Assembly: GCF_019972155.1 (NCBI RefSeq)
Contig: NZ_BOVL01000056.1
Coordinates: 153,817-217,816, forward strand
DNA: 64,000 nucleotides
Origin: Bradyrhizobium sp. RD5-C2
Lineage (GTDB): Bacteria > Pseudomonadota > Alphaproteobacteria > Rhizobiales > Xanthobacteraceae
Reading direction: 5' to 3'
The notes beneath the pieces are model-generated. The model searched no databases. It had not been told where the DNA came from and was given only the letters and a program-made list of their open reading frames with translations. Numbering within the stretch: position 1 is the stretch's first letter; each line of letters starts with the position of its first letter. A program made the translations under genes and the position numbers. Of this stretch, positions 49,256-58,366 are shown piece after piece.

Positions 49256-51613
49256 CTATTCGGACACGACATAGGTGTAGAAGCGGACGCGGCCCGCGTC
49301 GTCGATCTCCTTGTAGATGCCCTGGACCTCGACCTCGAAGCCCGGGAACGCATTGAAGCTCGCCTCGAACATCTTGAGGTAATCGATCATCGGCTTGCTG
49401 CGTTCCGACAGCCGCTCGCCGGGCACGATGGTGGCGATGCCGGGTGGATAGACCACGAACGGCGTCGCGGCGATGCGGCCGAAGATCTGGTCGATCGGCA
49501 GATAGTCGACGTCATTGCGGATCAGATATTGCGCCGCCTGGCGCGGCGACATCGCGATCTCGGGGAGGTGCTCGGGCAGGAATTGCTTGGCCTGCAGCGT
49601 GCTGACGCCGCCGTCGCGGAAGAAGCGGTGCATGTCGCCGCAAAGGTCGCGCAGCCGCACGCCGGTGTAGCGTTGCGGGCGGCGGCGGAAGAATTCGGGG
49701 ATGACGTCCTCGACCAACGCGTTGTCGTCGTGCAGCTTCTTAAAGGCGACGAGCCCGGACACCAGCGTGCCCGCCTTGCTGGCCTCGACGCCGGGCGTCA
49801 GCAGGAACAGCAGAGAGTTGAGGTCGTTCTTCTCGGCGACGATCTGGTTCTCGCGCAGATATTGCGCCACGACCGGCGCGGGGATGCCGTGATCGGCATA
49901 GGCGCCGGTGGCGTGATCGAAGCCCGGCGTCAGCAAGGTGAGCTTGTTCGGGTCGGTCATCGCAAAGCCTTCCGTCAGCTCGGGGAAGCCGTGCCAGGTT
50001 TGGCCGGGACTGAGCTGCCAGTAGGACGGATTGGTCGCGAGCTGATCGGTCGAGATCGTTTCCCAGGCGACATTGTGCACACCGCGTTCGCGCGCAACGT
50101 CGGGGATCATCACGCGGTCCGGCACGAACGGCTCGAAGAACCAGCGCCGCTCCGCACGCGTCTCCTTCTCCTCGAACTCGCGCTTCACGGCACGGATCTT
50201 CTTGCGCAGCTCGATGCCGAGCCGGATCGTATCGTCCCACAACACTTCGCCGGAGCGGCCCTTCATCATCTGCGCGCCGACGTCGAGCGAGGCGAAGATC
50301 GGATAGAACGGCGAGGTCGAGGCGTGCTGCATGAAGCTTTCGTTGAAGCGGCGATGCTCGACCCGGCGCTTCTGGCCCTTGATGTGGCGGTCGCGGATGT
50401 GAATCTGGGACGCCTGCGAGAAGCTCGCGAGCTGCTTGTGGGTCGATTGGGTGGCGATGATGCCGGGCGCCTCGGGGCCGAGATTCGAAAGTCCCATCGC
50501 GAAGCGGCCGGAATAGATCGGGTGGAATTTCATGAAGCCGGCCCAGGCCTCGTCGAACAGGATGTAGTCGCAGAGATGGCCGATCCGCTTCAGGATCATC
50601 TCGGCGGAGTGGATGGTGCCGTCATAGGTGCATTGCTCGACCACGGCGACGCGGAACGGACGCTCCTTCTTCCAGGCGTTCTCGTCCTTGACCAGCGGGT
50701 GCTTGCGGATCTGGTCGCGCAGCGTGCCCTCGTCGAGCAGGTCCCAGCGCATCGGGCCGATCAGGCCCCAGGCGTTGCGCACGGTCGGCACATAGACCGG
50801 GATGCCGCCGCCGATCAGAAGTGCGCCGTGATGGGCGGCCTTGTGGTTGTTGCGGTCGAACAGCACGAGGTCGCCGTCGGTGACCAGCGAGCCGAGCGCG
50901 ACCTTGTTGGAGGTCGAGGTGCCGTTGAGCACGAAATAGGTCTTTTCGGCGCCGAAGATCTTGGCGGCTTCCTTTTGCGCCCGCAGCGCCGGCCCCTCAT
51001 GGGTGAGGAGGTCGCCGAGATCGAGCACGGAATTGTCGAGGTCGTCGCGGAACACCGCCTCGCCGAGATGCTCGACGAACACCCGGCCGATCGGGCTGCG
51101 GCTGTAGAACACGCCGCCATTGTGGCCCGGGCAGGTCCAGAGCTGGTTGCCTTCCTCGGCATAGTCGACCAGCGCGCCGAAGAACGGCGTCTTCAGGTTC
51201 TCGGCATACTGCTTCAGCCTGGAGATCAGGTTCTTGGCGATGAAGGAGGGGGTTTCCTCGGACAGGAACACATAGCCGTCGATGAAATCGAGCACCTCGA
51301 CCGGCAGGTCCTCGAACCGCTTGCGGCGGATCAGCAGGAGGATCGGGAAGTCGAGGCCGCGCCGGCGCATCAGATTGATCAGCGCCGCGGTCTTGCCCTC
51401 GAGTCCCTTCTTGCCCCAGTCGACCACCATGCAGCCGATCGCCGCATCGGTCTGCACCGCGATTTCGGCATCTTCCAGCTTGCGGGCGCGGACCACTTCG
51501 AAGCCGGAGCGCTCGATTTCGGCGATGATCTGGTTGAAGCGGATGCCTTCGAGGTCGTCGGCATCGAAAACCGGCGCCGCGAACAGGAAGTTGAAGCGTT
51601 TGAAATAGTCCAT
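49256..51613 (-). CDS. Orn/Lys/Arg decarboxylase (PLP-dependent, fold type I)
   Basis: 785-aa PLP enzyme that removes CO2 from a basic amino acid. It has a wing domain (residues 1-120, MDYFKRFNFLF...), a core with PLP site around TSTSNKVALG, NNHKAAHHGA and the Schiff-base Lys in TQSTHKQLASFSQ near residue 384, and a C-terminal domain (from about residue 550). ATG start with TCGGGGACATGC upstream. The product could be cadaverine, putrescine or agmatine; the length suits biodegradative-type arginine or lysine decarboxylases. First gene of a two-gene operon with a GNAT acetyltransferase. Confidence 0.95.
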   Translation of the reverse strand: MDYFKRFNFLFAAPVFDADDLEGIRFNQIIAEIERSGFEVVRARKLEDAEIAVQTDAAIGCMVVDWGKKGLEGKTAALINLMRRRGLDFPILLLIRRKRFEDLPVEVLDFIDGYVFLSEETPSFIAKNLISRLKQYAENLKTPFFGALVDYAEEGNQLWTCPGHNGGVFYSRSPIGRVFVEHLGEAVFRDDLDNSVLDLGDLLTHEGPALRAQKEAAKIFGAEKTYFVLNGTSTSNKVALGSLVTDGDLVLFDRNNHKAAHHGALLIGGGIPVYVPTVRNAWGLIGPMRWDLLDEGTLRDQIRKHPLVKDENAWKKERPFRVAVVEQCTYDGTIHSAEMILKRIGHLCDYILFDEAWAGFMKFHPIYSGRFAMGLSNLGPEAPGIIATQSTHKQLASFSQASQIHIRDRHIKGQKRRVEHRRFNESFMQHASTSPFYPIFASLDVGAQMMKGRSGEVLWDDTIRLGIELRKKIRAVKREFEEKETRAERRWFFEPFVPDRVMIPDVARERGVHNVAWETISTDQLATNPSYWQLSPGQTWHGFPELTEGFAMTDPNKLTLLTPGFDHATGAYADHGIPAPVVAQYLRENQIVAEKNDLNSLLFLLTPGVEASKAGTLVSGLVAFKKLHDDNALVEDVIPEFFRRRPQRYTGVRLRDLCGDMHRFFRDGGVSTLQAKQFLPEHLPEIAMSPRQAAQYLIRNDVDYLPIDQIFGRIAATPFVVYPPGIATIVPGERLSERSKPMIDYLKMFEASFNAFPGFEVEVQGIYKEIDDAGRVRFYTYVVSE

Positions 51614-51759
51614 GCATGTCCCCGAAACTGGTCCGCTGAACCTGTCTGCACAATTCATGACAAAGAGATGACAATCCCGCTGCGACGCCAGGCGCCATGG
51701 CCAAATCCGCGTCTCCGCGGTGAACTCCCGATATTGCCAGTTTCGGAAAGGACGGCGCC

Positions 51760-52929
51760 ATGCCCAAGCCTGCCCAAGACCCTGCCTTGCCCATTGTTGC
51801 CGGCCATTTGGCCGCGCTCGAGCGGCTGGCCCCGCTGATTGCCGAGCAACGGGCGGATTTCGACCGCGAGCGCCGGCTTCCCGACGCCGTGGTCCGCGCC
51901 CTGGCCGAGGCCGGAATGTTTCGGCTGTATTTGCCGAAGGCGCTGGGCGGGCCGGAATTCTCGCCGCTCGAGTTCATGACGATCGTGGAGGCGGCGGCCG
52001 CGCTCGACGGTTCGGTCGGCTGGCTGGTCGGCAATGGCGGCGGCATGAGCCGGACCGGCGGCTACCTGCCGGAAGACGTGGTGCGGGGCTGGTTCGCCGA
52101 TCCACTAGCGTTCATCGCGAGCGCCACCGGGGCGATCGGGACGGCAGTGGAAGTCGAGGGCGGCTATCGGATCAGCGGCCGTTGGCCGTTCGGCAGCGGT
52201 GCGCCGCACGCCACCAGGTTCATGGGGCTCGCGAGCGTAAAGGGTCCCGACGGCAAGGATGGCCCGCCGATCTGCTGCTACGTCGATCGCGCCGACGTCC
52301 GCCTCCACGACACCTGGTTCGTGTCCGGATTGCGCGCCACCGGAAGCTGCGACTTCGAGATGCAGGATTGCTTCGTGCCTGCCAGCCACACCCATCCGCT
52401 GGTCGACTTCAAGCCGACCCAGCCGGGCATCCCGTACCGCCTGCCGGGTCTGGCGGCGTTCTCCTGGACGGTCTCGGTGGTGCCGCTCGGGATCGCCCGC
52501 GGCGCGCTCGACGCCTTCATCGCGCTCGCGGGCAAGAAGCCGAGGCTCGGTGGCGGCGGCCAACTCCGCGACGGCGAACTGGTGCAGGCGATGGTCGGCC
52601 GCGCCGAAGTGGCGCTGCGCTCGGCGCGGGCGCTGCTGGTCGAGGACATGACGGAGCTGATGGCGGCGAGCGAGGCCGGAGGCGACCGCCTGATCGAAGC
52701 GCGGCTGCTGCACCGGATCGCCTGCGCCAATGCCGGCGAAACCGCCGCGCGCGTCGTCGAGATGATCGCGGCGGCCGCCGGCACGGCCGCGATCCTCGAG
52801 ACCGGTACGCTCGAACGATCGATCCGCGACGTCCAGGCCGCGGTCAAGCATGTCGCGATGACCCCGATCAGCTACGGGCTGGTGGGCCGCGTAAAACTCG
52901 GCCTGCCGCTCGGTACGACGCGTTTTTGA
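51760..52929 (+). CDS. acyl-CoA dehydrogenase family protein / HpaB-HsaA-like flavin monooxygenase
   Basis: 389 aa with the acyl-CoA dehydrogenase fold: N-terminal helices (FDRERRLPDAVVRALAEAGMFRLYLPKALGGPEFSPLEF), a middle beta-domain (GGYRISGRWPFGSGAPHATRFMG), and C-terminal helices. The residues GSVGWLVGNGG and WPFGSGA resemble HsaA-type two-component flavin monooxygenases more than true dehydrogenases. No acyl-CoA pathway genes adjoin. GGAAAGGACGGCGCC precedes the ATG. Substrate unknown. Confidence 0.87.
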   Translation: MPKPAQDPALPIVAGHLAALERLAPLIAEQRADFDRERRLPDAVVRALAEAGMFRLYLPKALGGPEFSPLEFMTIVEAAAALDGSVGWLVGNGGGMSRTGGYLPEDVVRGWFADPLAFIASATGAIGTAVEVEGGYRISGRWPFGSGAPHATRFMGLASVKGPDGKDGPPICCYVDRADVRLHDTWFVSGLRATGSCDFEMQDCFVPASHTHPLVDFKPTQPGIPYRLPGLAAFSWTVSVVPLGIARGALDAFIALAGKKPRLGGGGQLRDGELVQAMVGRAEVALRSARALLVEDMTELMAASEAGGDRLIEARLLHRIACANAGETAARVVEMIAAAAGTAAILETGTLERSIRDVQAAVKHVAMTPISYGLVGRVKLGLPLGTTRF

Positions 52930-52966
52930 GCAGGGCCGTCGGCGGTGCAAACCTCTCGCCGAGCGG

Positions 52967-53389
52967 TCAGGAGGCGACCGGCACCAGGCCGTAACGCAGC
53001 ATCGTCTCTTTCATCCTGGCCGGATCGGGGGCACCGCCTGCCATCAGCGCCGCCATGTCCTTGAAATATTGCGGTCCGAGCGCGCCGGGGCTCAGCAGGC
53101 AGAGGCAGGTCGCCGGACCGTTCGAGCGATTGGTGAAGCCGTGCACGACACCACGCTTGATGAACACCGATTCGCCGGGCCCGATGTCGATCTCCTTGCC
53201 GTCGACCCGCCAGGTCGAGACCCCCGAAAGCCCGTAAATCGTCTCGTCCCAGCTCTCATGATAGTGCGGGATCGGCATCCGGGCGTTCGGTTGCAGCGTC
53301 ATCTCGAACAGATCGACGCTGCCGCCGGTGGTCTCCTTGCTCTGCAGGAATTTGAGCTGCAACGTGCCGAAATCGATCAGGTCGGGCAT
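52967..53389 (-). CDS. cupin domain protein
   Basis: 140-aa small cupin. Metal-binding motif 1 is seen as PIPHYHESWDETIYGLSGVSTW (His, His, Glu; residues about 41-60) and motif 2 as GESVFIKRGVVHGFTNRS (residues about 73-90, with the third His). Possibly a metal-dependent enzyme or a small-molecule sensor. Convergent with the flavin monooxygenase gene (37 nt between stops). Start is the ATG at MPDLIDFG; ribosome binding site weak. Confidence 0.88.
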   Translation of the reverse strand: MPDLIDFGTLQLKFLQSKETTGGSVDLFEMTLQPNARMPIPHYHESWDETIYGLSGVSTWRVDGKEIDIGPGESVFIKRGVVHGFTNRSNGPATCLCLLSPGALGPQYFKDMAALMAGGAPDPARMKETMLRYGLVPVAS

Positions 53390-53479
53390 GACGGACTCGC
53401 AAATGGTTTGCGAGCCCACGATAGCGGACGGGGCCGCAGGAAGCCAACGGCCCGTACCGTTCGGACGCGCGAAGCGCGC

Positions 53480-54094
53480 TCAGTAGACGAGGTTCGTACC
53501 CGGCGGCTTCTCCAGCGCCGCCGCCAGCGTCCGATACTCCTCGCAGTCGGTGCCGCAGATCTCGGCGATCCGCTGCAGATGATACTGCGCCTGATCGCGG
53601 TTGCCCTGTTCGATCTGCCAGAGGCCGTAGTAGTTCCACGTCAGCACGTGGTTCGGATCGGCCTTCAGCGCGCGCTCGTACCAGACCTGCGACTGCTTGT
53701 AGTCACCGAGCTTGCGATAGGAATAGCCGATCAGGTTGGCGACGTTCGGGTGATCGTCGCGGTCGAGCGCGTGCAGCTGATCGATCGCGGCGGCGTAGTC
53801 GTTGCGTTCGTAGATCGTCGCATAGGCCGCGCGATAGCCGTCGCGGAATGCCGGATCGTCGAAGCCGGATTGCTTGATCGGCTTCTTGATCTTGTGCGTG
53901 GTCTTTCTGCCCTTGTCCTGAGGATAGGCCGGCGTGGGAGTGCTGTAGCTCGACCCGTAGAGCTCTCCGCCGCCTGCGCCTCCACCGCCGCCACCACCTC
54001 CGCCGGCGGCGATGGCGGTGTGCGGTGGGAACAGGACGATAGGCGCTGTCAGAATTGCCGCAAGCGTTGCGAGCTTCATCGGTGACTTGATCAT
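53480..54094 (-). CDS. exported tetratricopeptide repeat protein
   Basis: 204 aa. A signal peptide (MIKSPMKLATLAAILTAPIVLFPPHTAIA) is followed by a run of glycines (about residues 32-43), a basic segment (KGRKTTHKIKKPIKQS), and two to three TPR-like units (DYAAAIDQLHALDRDDHPNVANLIGYSYRKLGDYKQSQVWYERALKADPNHVLTWNYYGLWQIEQGNRDQAQ). TPR arrays mediate protein contacts, here in the periplasm. ATTCGGGAGGTGCGC gives the ribosome binding site. The partner is unknown. Confidence 0.88.
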   Translation of the reverse strand: MIKSPMKLATLAAILTAPIVLFPPHTAIAAGGGGGGGGGAGGGELYGSSYSTPTPAYPQDKGRKTTHKIKKPIKQSGFDDPAFRDGYRAAYATIYERNDYAAAIDQLHALDRDDHPNVANLIGYSYRKLGDYKQSQVWYERALKADPNHVLTWNYYGLWQIEQGNRDQAQYHLQRIAEICGTDCEEYRTLAAALEKPPGTNLVY

Positions 54095-54455
54095 GCGCAC
54101 CTCCCGAATAGACGTGGACAGTCATTGCTCTGAAGCACTAACTCCCGATCGAGGGGAGCATTCCGCGCGCTTTGAAAAATTGTTTGCCGAAGCGGCAATC
54201 GCACTGTCGCTTCCGAACGTCGCGCTTGCACACACGTGCTGTTTGTTCGCGCCGTCGAACGACGGAGTGGAAACTAACATCGGTGTTAGAATTGGGCCGG
54301 TCGCACAAGGGCAGTGTGAAGGGCAGGCCGACGTCAATGCGTGTGGCCCGGATGAGCAAAGCGATATCCAGGATTTTTCTTTCCGCATATCGCGGAGCCC
54401 GTCATCGGGGCGCGCATTCGCGCGACCCATTGGCTCATCCGGGCTACAAGTGTCG
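54095..54455. other. intergenic region with dispersed repeat
   Basis: Between two minus-strand genes. It includes the 54343-54447 repeat and otherwise AT-richer sequence that may carry the promoter of the TPR gene. No gene seen. Confidence 0.5.
54343..54447. repeat. dispersed inverted repeat, GTGGCCCGGATGAGC type
   Basis: GTGGCCCGGATGAGC at the left is inverted as GGCTCATCCGGGCTAC at the right, around a centre that contains CGCATATCGCGG and GCGCGCATTCGCGCG. It lies directly beside the stop of the adenylate cyclase gene and may act as its terminator. Confidence 0.8.
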
Positions 54456-56189
54456 CTACTTCTGCTCCAGGTGCCAGGCGCCGTCCCAATCCGCCGCCGG
54501 CGGATTTTGCCTGAACGCTGCGGCGCGTGCCTTCATCGTGATCGACGGTCCGTCGCCTGGCGCTACAGTCAACGCCGCAGTGAAAGCTTGCTCGGCGTCG
54601 TCCCAGCGGCGGTCGCGATAGGCGGCGAGACCATCCGCGTAGTGCTGCCGCAACTCGGTCTGCGCCGGCGTCAGCTCGTCCTTCTTGCCGAGGATCTCGA
54701 ACACGGCGACCGGCTGGGTCTGGCCGACGGCGACGAGGCGGTCGATCTCGCGCAGTTCGATGGCGTCGGCGCAGGCGCTTGCGGTGGCTTCCGAGATCAG
54801 GCTGCGGCTACCGTAGAACTTGTTGGCGCCTTCCAGCCGCGAGGCAAGGTTCACGGTGTCGCCGAGCACGGTGTAGCTCATCATGAATTCGGAGCCGATG
54901 CTGCCGACCAGCGCTTCGCCGGTGGCGATCCCGATCCGGATGTCGCAATCGGCCGGGATCGCGCGCACGCCGAGCAACTCGGGCAGATCCTTGCGCAGCT
55001 GGTTGACCTGGCCGATCATGTCGATGGCGGCAAGCGCGGCCAGATGGGTCTGCTCGGCTTCCTCGACGAAGGGGGCGCCCCAATAGGCCATGATGGCGTC
55101 GCCGATATATTTGTCGATGATGCCGCGGTGCGCATGGACCGGCGCGGACATCGTCGACAGATACAGGTTCATGATCTTGACGAGGCCGCGCGGCGTCACG
55201 CCTTCGCTCAGGCTGGTGAAGCCCTTCATGTCGCAGAACATCACCGTCATGATGCGGCGCTGGCCTTCGGTGGCGGCGATCGCCGGCTGATCGAGCAGGC
55301 CCTCGGCGATCCGCGGGTTGATGTAGCGGCCGAAGGTCTCGCGAATGCGCTGGTTGTGACGCAGCGTCTCGATCATGCGGTTGAAGGCGGCGGAGAGCTG
55401 GCCGATCTCGTCCTGGGTCGTGATCGCGATGGTGCCGTCGAGGCGGCCGGCCTCGACCTCGCGGGTCCCCTCCAACAGCCGCATCACCGGGCGCGTGATG
55501 CCGCTGCCGACCAGCATCGCGAACACGAAGCCGAGGATCGCGGCAATCGCAGTCACGACGCCGGAGATGATGATCGCCCGTTGCTGGGCACTCATCACCT
55601 TCGCGGCGGCCGAAGCGACCTGCGCCAGCATGTCGGTACGAATGCCTTCGATCTTGTTGCTGAAGTCGTCGCGCAGGACGTCGGCGCGGAGCGTGGTCGC
55701 TTTCGCGGCCGCAAAGTCCTGGGCGTCGAGCTGGTCGAGCAGCGTCTTGTTCTCGGCGTTCAGGCGCATCAAGAGGTCGTTGACGGCATTGTCGATGCGG
55801 TCATCGAGGCGCCCGAGGGCGGCATTGTCGGACGGGGTCGAGGGATCGGCGATGATCGAATCGATCAGCATGCGCGCCGCGTCGGCCTCGCGCTTGATCG
55901 TCGGCTCGATCTCGTCGAACGTCTTGCGCGCCGCGTCATAGCCGCTGGCTTCCCCCGGCGCCTGCATCTTCGCCATCATCATCCGGCGCATCGCCAGCGA
56001 CCGCTCCAGCGAGCGGATGTTGACGCGGGCGAGATGACCATAGGCGGGGATGTAGCGGTTGGTGAGCTCATCCAGGAGATGGCCGACCTGGCCCGCCATC
56101 ACCATCGACAGCAGCGAGGTGATCACCGCGAGGACGATGAGTCCCGCGGCAATGCCGACGATCTTCTGCCTGATCGAATTGCGAAACAT
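54456..56189 (-). CDS. membrane-bound class III adenylate/guanylate cyclase with HAMP domain
   Basis: 577 aa. Transmembrane helix 1 (IVGIAAGLIVLAVITSLLSMVMAG), an extracytoplasmic helical sensor region (about residues 35-205), helix 2 (AIIISGVVTAIAAILGFVFAMLVG), HAMP (GITRPVMRLLEGTREVEAGRLDG), then the catalytic domain (about 325-500) with metal aspartates in MFCDMKGFTSLSEG and KYIGDAIMAYWGAP, and the SYTVLGDTVNLASRLEG segment with the Asn-Arg pair. The tail has a TPR-like stretch. It would make cAMP in response to a periplasmic cue, possibly feeding the cNMP/patatin protein at 28.5 kb. Confidence 0.94.
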   Translation of the reverse strand: MFRNSIRQKIVGIAAGLIVLAVITSLLSMVMAGQVGHLLDELTNRYIPAYGHLARVNIRSLERSLAMRRMMMAKMQAPGEASGYDAARKTFDEIEPTIKREADAARMLIDSIIADPSTPSDNAALGRLDDRIDNAVNDLLMRLNAENKTLLDQLDAQDFAAAKATTLRADVLRDDFSNKIEGIRTDMLAQVASAAAKVMSAQQRAIIISGVVTAIAAILGFVFAMLVGSGITRPVMRLLEGTREVEAGRLDGTIAITTQDEIGQLSAAFNRMIETLRHNQRIRETFGRYINPRIAEGLLDQPAIAATEGQRRIMTVMFCDMKGFTSLSEGVTPRGLVKIMNLYLSTMSAPVHAHRGIIDKYIGDAIMAYWGAPFVEEAEQTHLAALAAIDMIGQVNQLRKDLPELLGVRAIPADCDIRIGIATGEALVGSIGSEFMMSYTVLGDTVNLASRLEGANKFYGSRSLISEATASACADAIELREIDRLVAVGQTQPVAVFEILGKKDELTPAQTELRQHYADGLAAYRDRRWDDAEQAFTAALTVAPGDGPSITMKARAAAFRQNPPAADWDGAWHLEQK

Positions 56190-56324
56190 GCCCAGCCCGG
56201 CCGCAGCTGCAATGAGCGGATCACCTCCGCCATGGCGGCGAAACAGCTAATAGAGTTCCGCGGCCCGCGGCGCAAGCGACCGGCGTGATCGGTCTCGCCG
56301 CCGGTCGGGGGCAGGCGCCAGGGG

Positions 56325-56879
56325 CTAGCGCAGCCCTTCGTAGACCATCAGGCCGCGCGCGATGGCGAGCTTGCGCAGGGTCCGCGGCACCAGCCGCTCC
56401 TGGGGATGCAGGTAGCGCCACGAGGTCAGGACGAGGTCGTGCAGCCGGGTGACGTCATCCTCGAACGGGGCGAGCAGGCCGGTCAGGCTCGCCGGCATAT
56501 GGACGCGGGCGGTGAAGGGCAGCAGCAGCAATTCAAGGTGCGCCTTGGAGCCGGTTTCGGTCGTGGCGGTGACGCCGGCGATGGCCGGCAGGGTCTCTTC
56601 GACGACACAGGTGACGATGTCTTCGATCTCACCGCGGCTCTCGTCGGTGAAAAGGGCGGAAAAACTGCGGTTCTTGAGGTCGCAGCCGAGCAGGGCGGAG
56701 GTGCGGGTGCCGGCGACGCGGAACGGAAAGCGGGTCTCGCCGTCATAGGACAGCACGAAGATGTCGGACAGCAGCTCGCGCACCGCGGACGGTTCGAATT
56801 CACTCCGGTCAGGTGCACGCGCAGTGCCGCGCTTCGCATTCCAATAGGCGAAGAAATCGCGGCTCGAGCTGTGTTTCAT
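56325..56879 (-). CDS. PAS domain protein (PAS_5 family)
   Basis: 184-aa cytoplasmic protein consisting of one PAS-like fold. It begins FFAYWNAKRGTARAPDRSEFEPSAVRELLSDIFVLSYDGE and continues FRVAGTRTSALLGCDLKNRSFSALFTDESRGEIEDIV, the typical PAS_5 sequence, ending in a basic helix (HPQERLVPRTLRKLAIARGLM). It has no output domain, so probably an adaptor or sensor. Alphaproteobacteria have many such orphans. It is near the cyclase gene but separated by 135 nt. Confidence 0.85.
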   Translation of the reverse strand: MKHSSSRDFFAYWNAKRGTARAPDRSEFEPSAVRELLSDIFVLSYDGETRFPFRVAGTRTSALLGCDLKNRSFSALFTDESRGEIEDIVTCVVEETLPAIAGVTATTETGSKAHLELLLLPFTARVHMPASLTGLLAPFEDDVTRLHDLVLTSWRYLHPQERLVPRTLRKLAIARGLMVYEGLR

Positions 56880-57380
56880 CTAAAGAACCTTGCCCGGCAC
56901 CTGGCTCGGCGGGACACATCTGTCCCGGTTTTGCTCAGGCGCCTTCCCTTCTCTGTTGTGCAGGGAAGGCTGTGCAGCGTCCATGCCGTGGCCGCGGTTT
57001 GGGCGGCTTATCGGCAGCTTTGTGTTGTTAACGTAAATTTAACTATGTCCTTGGCGGCTATGGAACCTGCGCGTAGGGTCCGCGCGTTCCCGTTCGCCGG
57101 CTGCCCCAAGCGCCGGCGTGGTTGGTACACAGGTGGCGTCAAACAGTTTGGTCACCGTGCGGGGAGGGGTGGGGATGTTCTCCCGATCCCTCTGGGGCAC
57201 GAGAAGACCAGCCGAGCAGGGAGGGCGTTCTCAGCGCCCTCCCTATTCTTTTGTCCCGATCGCTTTGGTCTCGATCCCGTGCCGCGACACCCGGTGTCCG
57301 ATTTCGGGATTGTGCACTTGCACAGCGGTGTGAAAGCCGCCTATCTCTGCTTCACAGCCGCATTCGAGGTCGTCGACCCC
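56880..57380. other. 500-nt intergenic region with G-rich block and a terminator
   Basis: AT-rich TTGTTAACGTAAATTTAAC lies near 57024-57042, a promoter-like island. The 19-nt G-rich block (57160-57178) is identical to one at 21564-21582. A strong stem-loop with T-rich tail sits at 57219-57252. There is no protein gene, which leaves room for a small RNA on the plus strand. Confidence 0.5.
57219..57252 (+). terminator. rho-independent-type terminator without an upstream gene
   Basis: GGGAGGGCG pairs with CGCCCTCCC around a TTCTCAG loop and is followed by TATTCTTTTG. The nearest upstream plus-strand protein gene is more than 3 kb away, so it may end a small non-coding transcript. Confidence 0.7.
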
Positions 57381-58178
57381 TTGGACTCCCATTCCGAATC
57401 CCCGCTCGAGCCGCCGCCGGAGGCGCCGCGCGAGCCGATCCTGACCTTGCCGGCGGCGCTCACCGCCTACATCATCCTGATCGCGGTGATCCATCTGCGG
57501 GTGCTGTTGCCGCCGGAGATGGAAAACTGGACCATCGACGTCTTCGGCTTCATCCCGAAGCGCTACGATTCGACGCTGCTCGACATCACCTTCCCGGGCG
57601 GGGACGGCGCCAAGGTCTGGACCTTCGTCACCTATTCGCTGCTGCACGCCAACCTCACCCATATCGGCTTCAACGTGCTGTGGCTGCTGCCGTTCGGCAG
57701 CGCGCTGGCACGGCGCTTCGGCGCGGTGCGCTTCTTTGTCTTCATGGCGGTGACGGCGGCCGCCGGCGCGCTCGCGCATCTGCTGACCCATGAGCACGCC
57801 ATCGCGCCGATGATCGGCGCGTCGGCCTCGGTGTCGGGGACGATGGCTGCGGCGATCCGCTTCGCCTTCGTGAGGGGCAGCTTCCTGTCGTTCAGCCGGG
57901 GCGATGCCGATGCGGCCGCCAAGGTGCCCGCGCTGTCGCTGTGGCGGGCGCTGCGCAATGGACGGGTGCTTGCGTTCCTGGCGATCTGGTTCGGCGTCAA
58001 TATCCTGTTCGGCGCCACCTCGCTGACGCTTGGTGCTGAGGACGCGAGCGTCGCCTGGCAGGCGCATATCGGCGGCTTCCTCGCCGGGCTGTTGCTGTTC
58101 TCGCTGTTCGATCCTATCCCGCGCGCGCGAGACGATGCTGCGGATGCGTCGTCGGTGGACCAGTCCGGCCGCGTCTGA
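57381..58178 (+). CDS. rhomboid family intramembrane serine protease
   Basis: 265 aa from a TTG start (CGAGGTCGTCGACCCC upstream); a GTG 17 codons earlier is an alternative. Six or more transmembrane helices, with the rhomboid landmarks LLHANLTHIGFNVLWLLPFGSALARRFG, the catalytic Ser in IGASASVSGTMAA and the catalytic His in WQAHIGGFLAGLLLF. It cleaves transmembrane substrates within the membrane; no target gene is nearby. Located after a free-standing terminator. Confidence 0.9.
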   Translation: MDSHSESPLEPPPEAPREPILTLPAALTAYIILIAVIHLRVLLPPEMENWTIDVFGFIPKRYDSTLLDITFPGGDGAKVWTFVTYSLLHANLTHIGFNVLWLLPFGSALARRFGAVRFFVFMAVTAAAGALAHLLTHEHAIAPMIGASASVSGTMAAAIRFAFVRGSFLSFSRGDADAAAKVPALSLWRALRNGRVLAFLAIWFGVNILFGATSLTLGAEDASVAWQAHIGGFLAGLLLFSLFDPIPRARDDAADASSVDQSGRV

Positions 58179-58366
58179 TCGCCGCTTGCGGCTCGGTTCG
58201 AATTCCTCCATCATCTTTGCGACACAGAACAAAGCGGGCCGACACATCGAGCCCAGCTACCGACCGCGCCCCGGAACCGAAATCGGCGCGGAACTGTTGA
58301 TTGAAGACTCTGGCGAACAGGCTCGACTCCGCTGAAGCGGGCGCGAGCGGATTCAGGGAGGCGGCA

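Noticed and set aside
48524..51838. 1104-codon open frame on the plus strand
   Set aside because: It is antisense to the basic amino acid decarboxylase and the GNAT gene, which have clear motifs. The high GC content of the third codon position opens long antisense frames, and it begins inside a dispersed repeat.
54012..56288. 758-codon open frame on the plus strand
   Set aside because: Antisense to the TPR and adenylate cyclase genes; it has no domain similarity and an Asp/His/Arg-rich composition typical of antisense reading.
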